DNA of 64,000 nt from positions 2,708,501 through 2,772,500 of the forward strand of contig NZ_CP026372.1 of assembly GCF_002953135.1 (NCBI RefSeq), given 5' to 3'. This document shows, one piece after another, positions 9,745 through 19,144 of the stretch. Below the pieces are notes generated by a model. It worked only from the letters and a program-made list of their open reading frames with translations, was not told where the DNA came from and did no database searches. Position 1 is the first letter of the stretch. The number at the start of each line of letters is the position of its first letter. The position numbers and the translations under genes were made by a program. The stretch comes from Sphingobium sp. SCG-1 (GTDB lineage Bacteria; Pseudomonadota; Alphaproteobacteria; Sphingomonadales; Sphingomonadaceae).

Positions 9745-12105
9745 TCACTTTGCGCCAAACCGATAACGGAATGTCACGCCATAGGTCACCGGCATCCCGG
9801 TATACCGTGTGGTGAAGTCCGAATTGCGCGTGGCACTAATAACGTAGAATTTGTTGGTGACATTTCTACCCCAAAACTCGACGCGCCAGCTTTCATCCGC
9901 GGCAGCAAAGCCTGTCCGAAGATCGAGCAATTTATATCCCGGAATGCGCAACAGCGCCTCCTGATCTGCAAACGCAGGCGCGTTGCTAAGCAACACAGCG
10001 GTCGTCCTGGTGCGACCCGCAACATTACCACCGACAAATGCTGTGAGGCCGGACGAGAGCGCAAAATCATATTGGGCATCAAGAAACCCTTGCCATTTTG
10101 GCGTATAGGGAAAGCTCTGCCCTTTGAAATCCGTGACGTTGCCGAACGGTCCGATGGGTGTGGCGGGGTTTTGCTGGATACGGGTCGACAAGTAAGTGCT
10201 ATTTGCCGAAAGAGTAAGCCCGTCCATTGGCCTGGCGACAATCGAGAACTCTCCACCTGTGACTCTCGTTTTCGGGATAGGAACCAGACTGGGAAGTGTT
10301 CCAAAGACTGGGTCGATGATATAGCCTACCAGCTGCTTATCGCGATAATCATAATAGAAGGCGGCAGCGGTAATCTGAATTTTGCGCGAGAGCAGGCTAA
10401 GCTTCGTACCAACTTCGTAGGCAAGCACCGATTCTTGGGATATTGGCGTCAAAGCGACTGACGTTCCTGAAGGAAGGGTTGGAAAACTGCCGGCCTTGTA
10501 CCCTTTGGTCACGTTCGCGTAGAGTAGCGTATCCGAATTCGGCTTGTAGTTGGCGCTTACCCGCCACGACAGATTGTCCTGGTTAAGCGAATTGGTCACG
10601 ATCGGAAGCGGTACATAGCCCGGACTCAGCGTTGCGCACACACCTGCTGGAATGGTCGCCGCCTGCCCTGTTACAATAGTCGAGAGAAAAGCGAGCGCCG
10701 CTGACAATTGGCCGTTGCCGGCATCACGGACACAGCCTGCGAAATCACGATCCTGATCGGTATAGCGGATCGAACCTTGAACCGTAAGCTGCTCAGTGAT
10801 GGCATAGTCGAGGCTGCCGAAGGCGCTTTTTGAGGATATTTTCTGGTCATTATCGACATAGGTCGTATCAAACGTAAAAGGTCCCACGCCGGTCCCAGAT
10901 GTGATCAGCGGATCGAAAAGCAGGTTCTCAATGACCCGATCGTTTTGATAATTGCCGCCAACCATCCATTTGATTTTTCCCGCATCTCCGCTCAATCGCA
11001 TTTCCTGCGAAAAGCTGCGAATATTGCCGAAATCTCGACTCACGCCAGAAGAGTAAGTGGTACTGTCCAGATCAATCGGAATGTCCTGCTTGTACTTTGC
11101 GTAGGATGTGAGCGAGGTCAGCATGACATCATCACTCAAATCCGCCTCGATCCGACCGGCGAACTGGTAAAAATAATTGTCCTGACTAAGATCCAGATTT
11201 GGATCCCAAGCCGCCGCACGCGAATTGCGCGGTGCCGTGGGGAAGGTTTCGATTGGAAATGGCAAGGGGCGTCCCATCGGAGCGGGCACCAAGGCCGTGT
11301 ATTGCGTCAACTGCGATTGCTGCGAGTCTGAATGGTCTCGCCAGCCCGTGACGGTCAGCGCTACACGAACAGTATCGGCTGCATCCCAATCCAGACTGAC
11401 GCGCCCGGTGTAGAAGCGCCGCTTTCCATTCGACTGTCGCGCGGTGTAACCCTTCTGCCAATCGTCCTGATATTCATTACGAAGCGCCACGCGCATGCGC
11501 AGGGTATCCGTGATCGGCCCGCTGATATAACCTTCCGCGTTGACTTGATTGAAACGGCCATAGCTGAGGTCGAAACCCGCCTGCAGTTGTGGGGTTGGCT
11601 TTGCCGCAATATAGTTTACCGCGCCGCCGGTCGAATTCTGACCGAACAGCGTCCCCTGCGGCCCCTTCAGGACTTCTACGCGCTCAAGATCAAGAGTAGC
11701 GCCGCGAGCCATAGGCGAGAAAGGCAGTGGTTGCTGATCAACATAAACCGAGACAGCCGGACTGACACCTAATGTCGTGTCATTGAATCCCACGCCGCGG
11801 ATGAAATAAACCGGCAGGCCATAGACCGTCTTCTGAAAGGTGAAACCCGGGACTAATTTCTGCAGGTCGTCAGTACTGGAAACGCCCATTGATTTGAGTT
11901 GATCGCCACTGGCCGCGTTTATGGAGATCGGGACATCACTCAGCCGCTCTGACCGTTTTTGCGCGGTGACGATAATATCACCCATTAGTGCCTGGTCCTG
12001 CCCAGCTGCGGATACTGTATCCTGAGCTTGTGCCATTCCCCCAGCGACCAGCACAAATCCTGCCACAGACGATAGCGCCATCACGCGAAACTTAAACATT
12101 GACAT
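9745..12105 (-). CDS. TonB-dependent receptor
   Basis: A 786-residue outer-membrane receptor. The chosen start, MSMFKFRVMALSSVAGF, follows a GGGAGG site; an upstream in-frame start would add 13 residues before the signal peptide. After the signal peptide come the TonB box DIIVTAQKRSERLSDVPIS, the plug domain (GVGFNDTTLG..., GPQGTLFGQNSTGGAVNYI) and a 22-strand-type barrel ending in RYRF. This is the large IroN/FyuA-like catabolic receptor class of sphingomonads that imports hydrophobic or aromatic substrates and not only siderophores. It is followed by an SMP-30-like protein, an SDR relic and a KstD-like flavoprotein. A paa-type operator lies about 330 bases upstream. Confidence 0.95.
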   Translation of the reverse strand: MSMFKFRVMALSSVAGFVLVAGGMAQAQDTVSAAGQDQALMGDIIVTAQKRSERLSDVPISINAASGDQLKSMGVSSTDDLQKLVPGFTFQKTVYGLPVYFIRGVGFNDTTLGVSPAVSVYVDQQPLPFSPMARGATLDLERVEVLKGPQGTLFGQNSTGGAVNYIAAKPTPQLQAGFDLSYGRFNQVNAEGYISGPITDTLRMRVALRNEYQDDWQKGYTARQSNGKRRFYTGRVSLDWDAADTVRVALTVTGWRDHSDSQQSQLTQYTALVPAPMGRPLPFPIETFPTAPRNSRAAAWDPNLDLSQDNYFYQFAGRIEADLSDDVMLTSLTSYAKYKQDIPIDLDSTTYSSGVSRDFGNIRSFSQEMRLSGDAGKIKWMVGGNYQNDRVIENLLFDPLITSGTGVGPFTFDTTYVDNDQKISSKSAFGSLDYAITEQLTVQGSIRYTDQDRDFAGCVRDAGNGQLSAALAFLSTIVTGQAATIPAGVCATLSPGYVPLPIVTNSLNQDNLSWRVSANYKPNSDTLLYANVTKGYKAGSFPTLPSGTSVALTPISQESVLAYEVGTKLSLLSRKIQITAAAFYYDYRDKQLVGYIIDPVFGTLPSLVPIPKTRVTGGEFSIVARPMDGLTLSANSTYLSTRIQQNPATPIGPFGNVTDFKGQSFPYTPKWQGFLDAQYDFALSSGLTAFVGGNVAGRTRTTAVLLSNAPAFADQEALLRIPGYKLLDLRTGFAAADESWRVEFWGRNVTNKFYVISATRNSDFTTRYTGMPVTYGVTFRYRFGAK

Positions 12106-12802
12106 ACCAATCCTCCCACTTCTGACGCCTGATCTCACTGCCAAGCTAAAGATATAAATAGTGCGTAAATTACTAGGAGCACTATCATCATAGTTTAATT
12201 ACTATCAATCTATACCGATACGACCGTTTGATTATATTATAATCGAAAATTCATGATATTTACTTCACTGTCCTTTGATCTAGAAGAACAACTCTGGTGT
12301 CACTGACACTGTCGACGGCACGAAACTTGGTTTTCGCATGTCGCTCTCTCGGAAAATACATGAATATGATTACTTCCTCATATTCGTATCTAACTGCGAT
12401 GTGGCCGTCAAGGAGCAGACGATAAATATTTTACCGTCCGGTCGGTCTATGCGAATTTTGTTCTTCGGAGGGGATTCATTGACGTCACGTAAAACAGCGG
12501 ATTTGCTCGACCCGAGACAGACCCGAGACAGCCGAAATCGCACGGGAAGCACGAGAATCGCGTATTTTGATATAGCTACTCGGCAAATCAGGCGCGCACA
12601 TTCCCGCAGAAAGGACGATCGACTCGAACGAATCCAGCGTTGCACCTGCAGTTGTCGTGACGCATCCGGCGCGCATCGAGGAGCTTCCGCGATGACTACC
12701 GCGGGCTATCCGTCGATCATCAAAGTTCGCCCACGCGCTTTCCGATCGCCGCGCAGGACTTCTTTTCCGTAAGCCAGCGTTTAGGTTCCCATATACTTTC
12801 GC
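12106..12802. other. intergenic region upstream of the TonB receptor
   Basis: About 700 bases without a recognised gene. The part from 12150 to 12270 is strongly AT-rich and must contain the receptor promoter on the minus strand, though no clean -35/-10 pair stands out. A palindromic operator-like sequence is at 12436-12447. From 12480 to 12800 short frames exist in several phases but show no family features. Confidence 0.5.
12436..12447. promoter_or_regulatory. TetR-type operator, copy 1 of 6
   Basis: GTCCGGTCGGTC, within ACCGTCCGGTCGGTC. It matches the element GTCCG-N2-CGGAC, found five more times in intergenic positions of this window, with one mismatch in the right half. It lies about 330 bases upstream of the minus-strand TonB receptor and is the weakest placed of the six. 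Confidence 0.5.
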
Positions 12803-13170
12803 TCAGTTGCGGCCTTTAGCGCCGGACCGCCATTTGGCGAGCGTTGGCCCCATTGCCCAGATCACATGCTCAGCGTCTTGAAGAAAGTCTGGTCCCACTT
12901 CGGTGTTAAGAAAAATTCGATGCCGAGATATTCGAGTTTGCGCTGCCACTAATGGATTATCCGCTGTGTTTCCCTGCGTTCCCGTCCTGCGCGGCGAGCG
13001 CCAAATCACCGCCAAGCTGCCGATCGTGCGAAAAGACGCACTGTATGCCCCCAGACGCCCAGCAGACGTGCTGCCTCCAAACCAACAGGTCGTCCCCCAG
13101 CCCGTCTTGCTCGGCGCTTCATAGACACGACCAAGCGGGACCTGCAGGATCATGACATCTGGCACCTTTT
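12803..13170 (-). pseudogene. C-terminal FAD/NAD-domain remnant of an Old Yellow Enzyme-family oxidoreductase
   Basis: Reading the minus strand across frames gives GLEAARLLGVWGHTVRLFAR, then GGDLALAA, then KLEYLGIEFF joined to LNTEVGPDF and HVIWAMGP. This series is the second half of trimethylamine-dehydrogenase/2,4-dienoyl-CoA-reductase-type flavoproteins, where a nucleotide-binding domain follows an OYE barrel. Several frame changes and stops separate the pieces, and the barrel half is missing. It is one of three broken oxidoreductases between 7.7 and 14 kb. The assignment rests on my reading of short motifs and is moderately sure. Confidence 0.5.
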
Positions 13171-13265
13171 GTGGCTCATCCTAGGGTGGACGCAAGGCGG
13201 CAGTGCCGATAAAACTAGCGGCCCCTCATCTGCTAAAACGATCGCCAGGTCAGTGTGACTTCGTC

Positions 13266-14042
13266 CTAGTCCGCCCGCTCGAACAAAACCAGGAAGGGTC
13301 GGCTCAAGCCGCTGTGTAACGCGATGGCAGCGCCTGTTACAAATGATGCGCCTTCGGACAATAACCACAGGGCAACCTGAGCAATCTCCTCCGGTGGGGC
13401 GACCCTGTTGAGCAAGGCCGCACCTTCAACCAAAGCTTTTAAATCAGGAAATTCATCGAATTCCTGTACAAGCATTGGCGTGCTCGTGGCTCCCGGCAGG
13501 ATAGCATTGATCCAGATGCCAGCTTGGCCGTACGCTGCAGCAGTCGATCTTAGTAGTTCAAGCAGGCTGCTTTTACCCGCACAATATCAGGTGCTATATC
13601 AGTCCCTTTAATGGCAGCAGAAGACGTAATCACAATTGAACCTGCTCGCTGCCCAAGCTTTGCTGGAATTTGATACTTTATACAATAAAATGTGCCAGTA
13701 AGATTGATTGCTTTGCTACGTTACCACTCTAGGGATGGGAGTTGGTCAAGGATCTTACCACTTTGAGATATGCCAGCATTGTTGAAAGCTCAGTCCAGTT
13801 TTCCATACGCGCTCGTTGCAGCCTCGACTATGGATGCCGCTTCATTTTAATTGGAAGTATCAGCAACGACCAGTGCGCGCGGCCTGCCGCAGCATTTATT
13901 GCTTCGACAGTTTCTCTGCCCGACGCTTGACTTCCATCGGCAATTGTGAAGCTCGTATTTTCCTTGCCTAAAAGAAATGCGGTAGCCCGCCCGGTACCGT
14001 TCCGCCGCCGGTAACGATCAGTGACTTTCCTTCGAAAGACAT
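13266..14042 (-). pseudogene. short-chain dehydrogenase/reductase, multiply frameshifted
   Basis: The start MSFEGKSLIVTGGG is followed, in shifting frames, by GRATAFLLGKENTSFTIAD, AFNNAGIS, GSIVITSSAAIKGT, INAILPGATSTPMLVQEF and RVAPPEEIAQVALWLLSEG. These are the ordered SDR blocks: cofactor glycines, NNAG, the catalytic Ser, and the C-terminal PEEIA helix. The catalytic YxxxK region is destroyed around 13560-13600. At least four frame changes are required. The last reading frame, 13266-13475, ends with an abnormal tail, so the true C-terminus is also lost. It lies 22 bases downstream of paaK on the same strand. Confidence 0.8.
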
Positions 14043-14063
14043 TGGGATGCTCCCCGGTGCAGA

Positions 14064-15383
14064 TCACAATTTCTGACGTCGATTAGGCTTTTCTCTTGGA
14101 TATTTATCAGCACGCCGCAAATCCTTCACCCGCACAGCCTTGCCCACTGAACGGTCCAACGTACCTGGTGAGAGCAGCGTAATGCGGGCCGAGATGCCGA
14201 TTATGTCTTTGACGAATGATGAGAGTCGTCTGGCTTCGGAACCATGGGCGCTCACGTTATCCTCGCGGCATTCGACCTGAATGCTCACCTCATCCATCCG
14301 TTTTGGCCGGCTGATCTCGATCATATAATGCGGAGCAAGGCCGTCGCATTTGAGGATCTGCTCTTCGATCTGCGTAGGAAAGACGTTAACGCCGCGAATG
14401 ATGAGCATGTCGTCCGACCGGCCAGTAATTTTCGCCATCCGCCGCATCGGCGTTTCCGTACCCGGCATCAGTCGGGTCAGGTCGCGGGTGCGGTAGCGAA
14501 TGATAGGCAGTGCTTCCTTGGTCAGCGAGGTAAAGACCAGTTCTCCAGCCTCACCGTCGGGCAGTACTTCGCCAGTCTGCGGATTTACGATTTCGGGATA
14601 GAAATGATCTTCCCAGATGATCGATCCGCCTGGGTCGGTGACGGACTCCTGTGCGACGCCGGGACCTATGACCTCCGACAGGCCATAAATGTCGGTCGCC
14701 TTGAGATCAAAAGCGTTTTCGATTTCCGCCCGCATGGCTTCGGTCCAGGGCTCCGCGCCAAAAATGCCGTAGCGCAGCGATGAATCGCGTGGATTGAGGC
14801 CCTGACGGCGGAACTCGTCAAGAATGGCGAGCATATAACTGGGCGTTACCATGATGATTTCAGGCTTGAAATCCGTAATGAGCTGGACCTGCTTTTCGGT
14901 CTGCCCGCCCGACATCGGGATTACCGTGCAGCCCAGCGCTTCCGCGCCATAATGGGCACCCAGCCCCCCGGTGAACAGACCATAGCCATATGCGATATGC
15001 GCCTTCATCCCGCGACGACCGCCGGCCATATATATGCAGCGCGCGACAGCATTGGACCAGGTCTTGATGTCGTTCTCGGTATAGCCCACCACTGTGGGCT
15101 GGCCGGTAGTGCCCGAAGAGGCATGAATGCGCGATATCTGATCCTGCGGCACTGCGAACATGCCAAACGGATAGCGAGCGCGCAGGTCGGCCTTCGTGGT
15201 GAATGGAAATCTTGCCAGATCGGAAAGACTTTGGAGATCATCGGGCTTTACGCCCGCATCGTCGAAAGCCTCCCTGTAATGCGGGCTGTTGGCATAAGCG
15301 TGCCCCAAGGAGGCCCGCATGCGCTTGAGCTGTAGCGCCTTGAGTTCAACCGTGCTTTTCGGACCGAAGTCTATTTCTGGCAT
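14064..15383 (-). CDS. paaK: phenylacetate-CoA ligase
   Basis: A 439-residue AMP-forming ligase. It activates phenylacetate with ATP and CoA, the first step of the aerobic hybrid phenylacetate pathway, in the cytoplasm. The phosphate-binding loop SSGTTGQPT is at residues 89-97. The adenylate-binding block DIYGLSEVIGPG and the hinge region GRSDDMLIIRGVNVFP are present, and the length is normal for PaaK. The start follows paaZ's stop by seven bases, so paaG-paaZ-paaK is one minus-strand operon. The protein ends in a basic tail that is a little longer than usual. Confidence 0.97.
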   Translation of the reverse strand: MPEIDFGPKSTVELKALQLKRMRASLGHAYANSPHYREAFDDAGVKPDDLQSLSDLARFPFTTKADLRARYPFGMFAVPQDQISRIHASSGTTGQPTVVGYTENDIKTWSNAVARCIYMAGGRRGMKAHIAYGYGLFTGGLGAHYGAEALGCTVIPMSGGQTEKQVQLITDFKPEIIMVTPSYMLAILDEFRRQGLNPRDSSLRYGIFGAEPWTEAMRAEIENAFDLKATDIYGLSEVIGPGVAQESVTDPGGSIIWEDHFYPEIVNPQTGEVLPDGEAGELVFTSLTKEALPIIRYRTRDLTRLMPGTETPMRRMAKITGRSDDMLIIRGVNVFPTQIEEQILKCDGLAPHYMIEISRPKRMDEVSIQVECREDNVSAHGSEARRLSSFVKDIIGISARITLLSPGTLDRSVGKAVRVKDLRRADKYPREKPNRRQKL

Positions 15384-15390
15384 GACCGTC

Positions 15391-17418
15391 TCAATATGCG
15401 TTCATGGTGAGCAGATCGTAGGTCGCTATGATGTCTGTTGTCGAATCTGTGACCACGACTGCCCAGCGGACCTCGCCATAGTCGTCATTGCGCGGTGTCT
15501 TCGCCTTCACCGTTAGCGCGACCTTGATAGACTCGCCCGGCGGCAGGGGTTTGAGAAACTTCAAGCTGTCGAGGCCCGTATTGGCCAGTACCGGACCTTC
15601 AGCCGGATCGACGAATAGGCCAGCGGCGAAGGAAAGGATCAGATAGCCATGAGCAACCCGGCCAGGGAAGAATGGATTGGCGGCGGCCGCTTCCTCATCC
15701 ATGTGCGCATAGAAGGCGTCGCCGGTGAAATGAGCAAAATGTTCGATGTCCTCCATTGTGACGATCCGCGGCGGGGTGTTGAGCGTATAGCCAATATTCA
15801 GCTCACCAAAGCGCATGCGGAAGGGATGTGTAACGCTTTCGATCTGCGGAGCATTGGGCAGATAGCGGTCGATCACGGCGCTCAGAACGCGCGGGCTACC
15901 CTGTAGGGCGCTGCGCTGCATATAATGTTTGACACCACGCACGCCGCCCATTTCCTCGCCGCCGCCAGCACGGCCCGGGCCGCCATGAATCAGCATCGGC
16001 AGGGGCGAACCATGTCCAGTCGATTCCTTTGCGCTGTCACGGTCGATCAATACTATGCGACCGTGAAATGCACCCGCCCCGAGCACGAAATCGCGGGCTA
16101 CCTGCGTGTCATAGGTGAAGAAGGACAGGGCTAGCGACCCCATGCCACGATTGACCAGCGCAATAGCGTCGTCGAGATCGGTATAGGGCATCAAAGTGGA
16201 CACCGGACCAAATGCCTCGACATCGTGGACCAGCTTTGCGGTCCACGGCGCATCATTGCGGAACAGCAATGGCGAAATGAACGCGCCAGCACCCGGTTCA
16301 ACGCCCTTGGCATCGACTATATCGATATCGCCGAATACCAGCGACGACTCTGTGGCCAGCCTGCGAGCATTGGTGCGCACGTCGTTCAGCTGCACCTGAC
16401 CGGCGAGCGCACCCATCGTAACGCCCTCCACGGAGGGATCGCCCACGACGATCTTTGCGAGCCTGTCCTTGAGTGCCGTTTCGGCTGCATCCATCCATAT
16501 TGCGGGCACGAAAGCGCGACGAATGGCGGTGCATTTTTGCCCCGCCTTGGTCGTCATCTCACGGACGACTTCTTTGATGAACAAGTCGAATTCGGGCGTG
16601 CCGGGTCCGGCATCGGGACCAAGAACAGATGCGTTGAGCGAGTCTCGTTCCGCCACGAAGCGTACCGATTCACGCGCGATAACCGGATGCGTCTGCAGCT
16701 TCATCGCCGTATATGCCGAGCCGGTAAAGGATACGACGTCCTGACAGGTCAGATGATCGAGCAGGTCGCCGACCGGTCCGACGATCAGCTGCAACGCGCC
16801 GGCAGGCAGCAGGCCTGATTCAATCATGATGCGGACGGCACCTTCTGTCACCTGGCAAGTAGCGGTGCCGGGTTTGACGATCGCGGGAACGCCCCCCAGG
16901 AGCGTCGGACCCAGCTTTTCCAGCATGCCCCATACCGGGAAGTTGAAAGCGTTGATGTGAATGGCCACACCCTTGAGCGAGGTGTAGACATGCTGGCCGG
17001 CAAAAGTTCCGCGCTTGCCTATCGGCTCGAAATCGCCATCGATCAGAATGACGTCGTCGGGCAATTCGCGGCGGCCCTTTGACGCCATGGTGAACAGCGT
17101 GCCTGCCCCACCCTCAATATCGATCCAGCCGTCACCACGCGTCGCGCCGGTGGCGCTGGACAGAGCATATAGCTCCTCCTTACGCTCCATGATCGCCTGG
17201 CCCAATCCCTTGAGCATCCGGGCACGGGCATGGAAGGTCATGGCACGCAGTGCCGGGGCGCCTACGGCACGGGCATGGTCAAGCATGGCTGCGAAATTCA
17301 ACCCCTCGCTACCTGCGTGCGCGACGACCGAACCATCGATCGCCGACAGCACGGGCACCGTCCCGCCGGTAGCAACCACCCACTGATCGGCGGCATAGTT
17401 TTTAAGCAATGTGGTCAT
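15391..17418 (-). CDS. paaZ: bifunctional oxepin-CoA hydrolase / 3-oxo-5,6-dehydrosuberyl-CoA semialdehyde dehydrogenase
   Basis: A 675-residue fusion. The N-terminal aldehyde dehydrogenase domain (about residues 1-520) carries the catalytic Cys in TKAGQKCTAIRR near residue 295 and a general-base Glu in RFVAERDSLN. The C-terminal MaoC-like hydratase domain has GDAFYAHMDEEA and FPGRVAHGYLILS. PaaZ opens the seven-membered oxepin-CoA ring and oxidises the resulting aldehyde. Both domains look complete, so the ring-cleavage step should be active. It is the middle gene of paaG-paaZ-paaK, ending 18 bases before paaG's stop region on the same strand. Confidence 0.97.
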   Translation of the reverse strand: MTTLLKNYAADQWVVATGGTVPVLSAIDGSVVAHAGSEGLNFAAMLDHARAVGAPALRAMTFHARARMLKGLGQAIMERKEELYALSSATGATRGDGWIDIEGGAGTLFTMASKGRRELPDDVILIDGDFEPIGKRGTFAGQHVYTSLKGVAIHINAFNFPVWGMLEKLGPTLLGGVPAIVKPGTATCQVTEGAVRIMIESGLLPAGALQLIVGPVGDLLDHLTCQDVVSFTGSAYTAMKLQTHPVIARESVRFVAERDSLNASVLGPDAGPGTPEFDLFIKEVVREMTTKAGQKCTAIRRAFVPAIWMDAAETALKDRLAKIVVGDPSVEGVTMGALAGQVQLNDVRTNARRLATESSLVFGDIDIVDAKGVEPGAGAFISPLLFRNDAPWTAKLVHDVEAFGPVSTLMPYTDLDDAIALVNRGMGSLALSFFTYDTQVARDFVLGAGAFHGRIVLIDRDSAKESTGHGSPLPMLIHGGPGRAGGGEEMGGVRGVKHYMQRSALQGSPRVLSAVIDRYLPNAPQIESVTHPFRMRFGELNIGYTLNTPPRIVTMEDIEHFAHFTGDAFYAHMDEEAAAANPFFPGRVAHGYLILSFAAGLFVDPAEGPVLANTGLDSLKFLKPLPPGESIKVALTVKAKTPRNDDYGEVRWAVVVTDSTTDIIATYDLLTMNAY

Positions 17419-17436
17419 GAAACCCTCTAGTTGATG

Positions 17437-18228
17437 TCAGCGCCCGGTAAAAACCGGAGGACGCTTGGCCATGAAGGCGGCGACGCCTTCCCTATAATCT
17501 TCGCTGTTGCCAAGTTCGCGCATCAGGCCACACTCGATCACCAACTCGTCATCGAGCGATTTGGGCATGGACTCGCGAATAGCATGCTTGGTCGCGGCAA
17601 GACCGCGCGTTGGGCCGATGGCAAATTTGCGCGCCGCCGCCATGCTTTCTGCTTCGAGCGCGTCGTCATCAACGCACTTCCAGATCAAACCCCAGCTTTC
17701 GGCCTTTTCCGCCGACAATGGCTCGCCGGTCATGGCAAGGCCCAGCGCCCGCGCCTGCCCCACAAGGCGCGGCAGCACCCAGGTGCCGCCCGAGTCAGGG
17801 ATCAGGCCGATATTGGCAAAGGACTGGACGAATTTCGCGCTGCGCGCCGCGAAGACCATGTCACAAGCAAAGGCGATGTTGGCGCCCGCCCCCGCGGCGA
17901 CGCCGTTGACGGCGCACACCACTGGCTTGTCCATTTTCGCCAGTCGCTTGACCAGCGGCGCATAATAGCGCTCGACTGAGTGGCCTAGATCAACCGGCTT
18001 GTCACTGGGAGCGACGGCCCGGTCGGACAAATCCTGTCCGGCGCAGAACCCCCTGCCCGCTCCTGTCAGAAGAACGGCGCGAATGGCGGGGTCGGATGCT
18101 GCCACGTCAAGCGCCTCGGCCACTTCACCATGCATCTGGACAGTGAAACTGTTCAGCCGTTCCGGCCGGTTCAGTACCAGCCGCGCCACGCCGTCGATCA
18201 CCTCCAACTGTATCGTCTCAAATGCCAT
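17437..18228 (-). CDS. paaG: ring 1,2-epoxyphenylacetyl-CoA isomerase
   Basis: A 263-residue crotonase-fold enzyme. It isomerises 1,2-epoxyphenylacetyl-CoA to oxepin-CoA and also shifts double bonds later in the pathway. The oxyanion-hole segments RGFCAGQDLSDR and GVAAGAGANIAFACD are intact, followed by IGLIPDSGGTWVLPRLVG, which is highly typical of PaaG. It is the first gene of the minus-strand paa operon and is divergent from paaH. The 88-base gap between them contains a TetR-type operator. Confidence 0.96.
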   Translation of the reverse strand: MAFETIQLEVIDGVARLVLNRPERLNSFTVQMHGEVAEALDVAASDPAIRAVLLTGAGRGFCAGQDLSDRAVAPSDKPVDLGHSVERYYAPLVKRLAKMDKPVVCAVNGVAAGAGANIAFACDMVFAARSAKFVQSFANIGLIPDSGGTWVLPRLVGQARALGLAMTGEPLSAEKAESWGLIWKCVDDDALEAESMAAARKFAIGPTRGLAATKHAIRESMPKSLDDELVIECGLMRELGNSEDYREGVAAFMAKRPPVFTGR

Positions 18229-18263
18229 ACGTCGCCTTCAGCCTTTCGTATTTTTAATAGACT

Positions 18264-18275
18264 GCCCGGTCGGAC
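18264..18275. promoter_or_regulatory. TetR-type operator, copy 2 of 6 (paaG/paaH divergent promoter)
   Basis: GCCCGGTCGGAC, one mismatch to GTCCG-N2-CGGAC, followed by AATTATT as at the paaA site. It lies between the divergent starts of paaG and paaH, where it could control both directions. Confidence 0.7.
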
Positions 18276-18316
18276 AATTATTGGCAAGCCTTAAATTTGC
18301 GGCTAGGAGCAAGGCC

Positions 18317-19144
18317 ATGGAAATTGCTTCGGATTCGATAGTCGCCATTGTGGGCGCGGGGACAATGGGCGCAGGCATCGCGCAGGTCACAGCAGCCGCG
18401 GGACATCCGGTGCGCGTCATTGACAGTCAGCAGCACGGTCTCGACCATGGTCGGCAAAGCGTGACTAAGTCGTTGGCCGGACTGGTGCGTCGCGGCATCA
18501 TGACCGCTGAAGCGCAACGCGAGATCGAAGCGCGGATCTTCTGGACGACTGACATCGGTAATACAAACGACGCGACGCTGGCGATCGAGGCAATTGTCGA
18601 ACGACTGGACGCGAAGGTCGCATTGCTCTCTGCCTTGGCGGAAATTATGGCGCCCTCGGCGATATTGGCGACCAATACCTCTTCCTTATCGGTTGATGCC
18701 ATGTCGGCGGCTCTGGGTGACAGGCGCACCTTGGCGCAGCGCACCGGCGTGGATGTGCTGATCGATCATGCGCGCGACTTCGCCACCGCATCACTGCTTG
18801 TCGTAACGGCGCGAGCCCATGAGGCAGCCGCCACCGTCGCAGCGCTTGGGCAGGCCATTGGAAAGGGCGCAATTGCCCTGCCCGATCGCCCCGGTCAGAT
18901 TGTGCTGAGGACCCTGGCACAGCTCGCCAATGCGGCGCTCGATGCCGTAGCGGACGATGTCGCCGGTGTCGAAGGTATCGACGAGGCGATGCGTTTCGGC
19001 GCAAATCATCCCGAAGGGCCATTGCAATGGGCAAGGCACGCGGGCTTGGTGGAGGTCTCCAAGGCCCTTGCCTATATCAGCGCGGCGACGGGCGATACGC
19101 TGTATACGCCCGCCCTCGCCCTCCCGTGCGGCGAGGTCCTTTGA
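18317..19144 (+). CDS. paaH: 3-hydroxyacyl-CoA dehydrogenase with the catalytic domain deleted in frame
   Basis: A 275-residue product where PaaH is normally about 500. The N-terminal NAD-binding domain is complete (VAIVGAGTMGAGIAQV to ATNTSSLSVDAM). The normal next block, with the catalytic His of HFFNP and the catalytic Glu, is absent. Instead the sequence passes directly from SAALGDRRTLAQRTGVDVLI into the second C-terminal 3HCDH domain, which runs to the normal end (FGANHPEGPLQWARHAGLVE). AGGAG lies seven bases before the ATG. The frame is kept, so a protein is made, but the His-Glu dyad for oxidising 3-hydroxyadipyl-CoA is missing. Either another genome copy does this step or the pathway is blocked here. 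The stop overlaps paaI's ATG. Confidence 0.9.
   Translation: MEIASDSIVAIVGAGTMGAGIAQVTAAAGHPVRVIDSQQHGLDHGRQSVTKSLAGLVRRGIMTAEAQREIEARIFWTTDIGNTNDATLAIEAIVERLDAKVALLSALAEIMAPSAILATNTSSLSVDAMSAALGDRRTLAQRTGVDVLIDHARDFATASLLVVTARAHEAAATVAALGQAIGKGAIALPDRPGQIVLRTLAQLANAALDAVADDVAGVEGIDEAMRFGANHPEGPLQWARHAGLVEVSKALAYISAATGDTLYTPALALPCGEVL

Noticed and set aside
17999..18316. An N-terminal extension of the paaH frame by 106 codons
   Set aside because: It runs through the paaG start and the operator; AGGAG and the Rossmann start fix the ATG at 18317.
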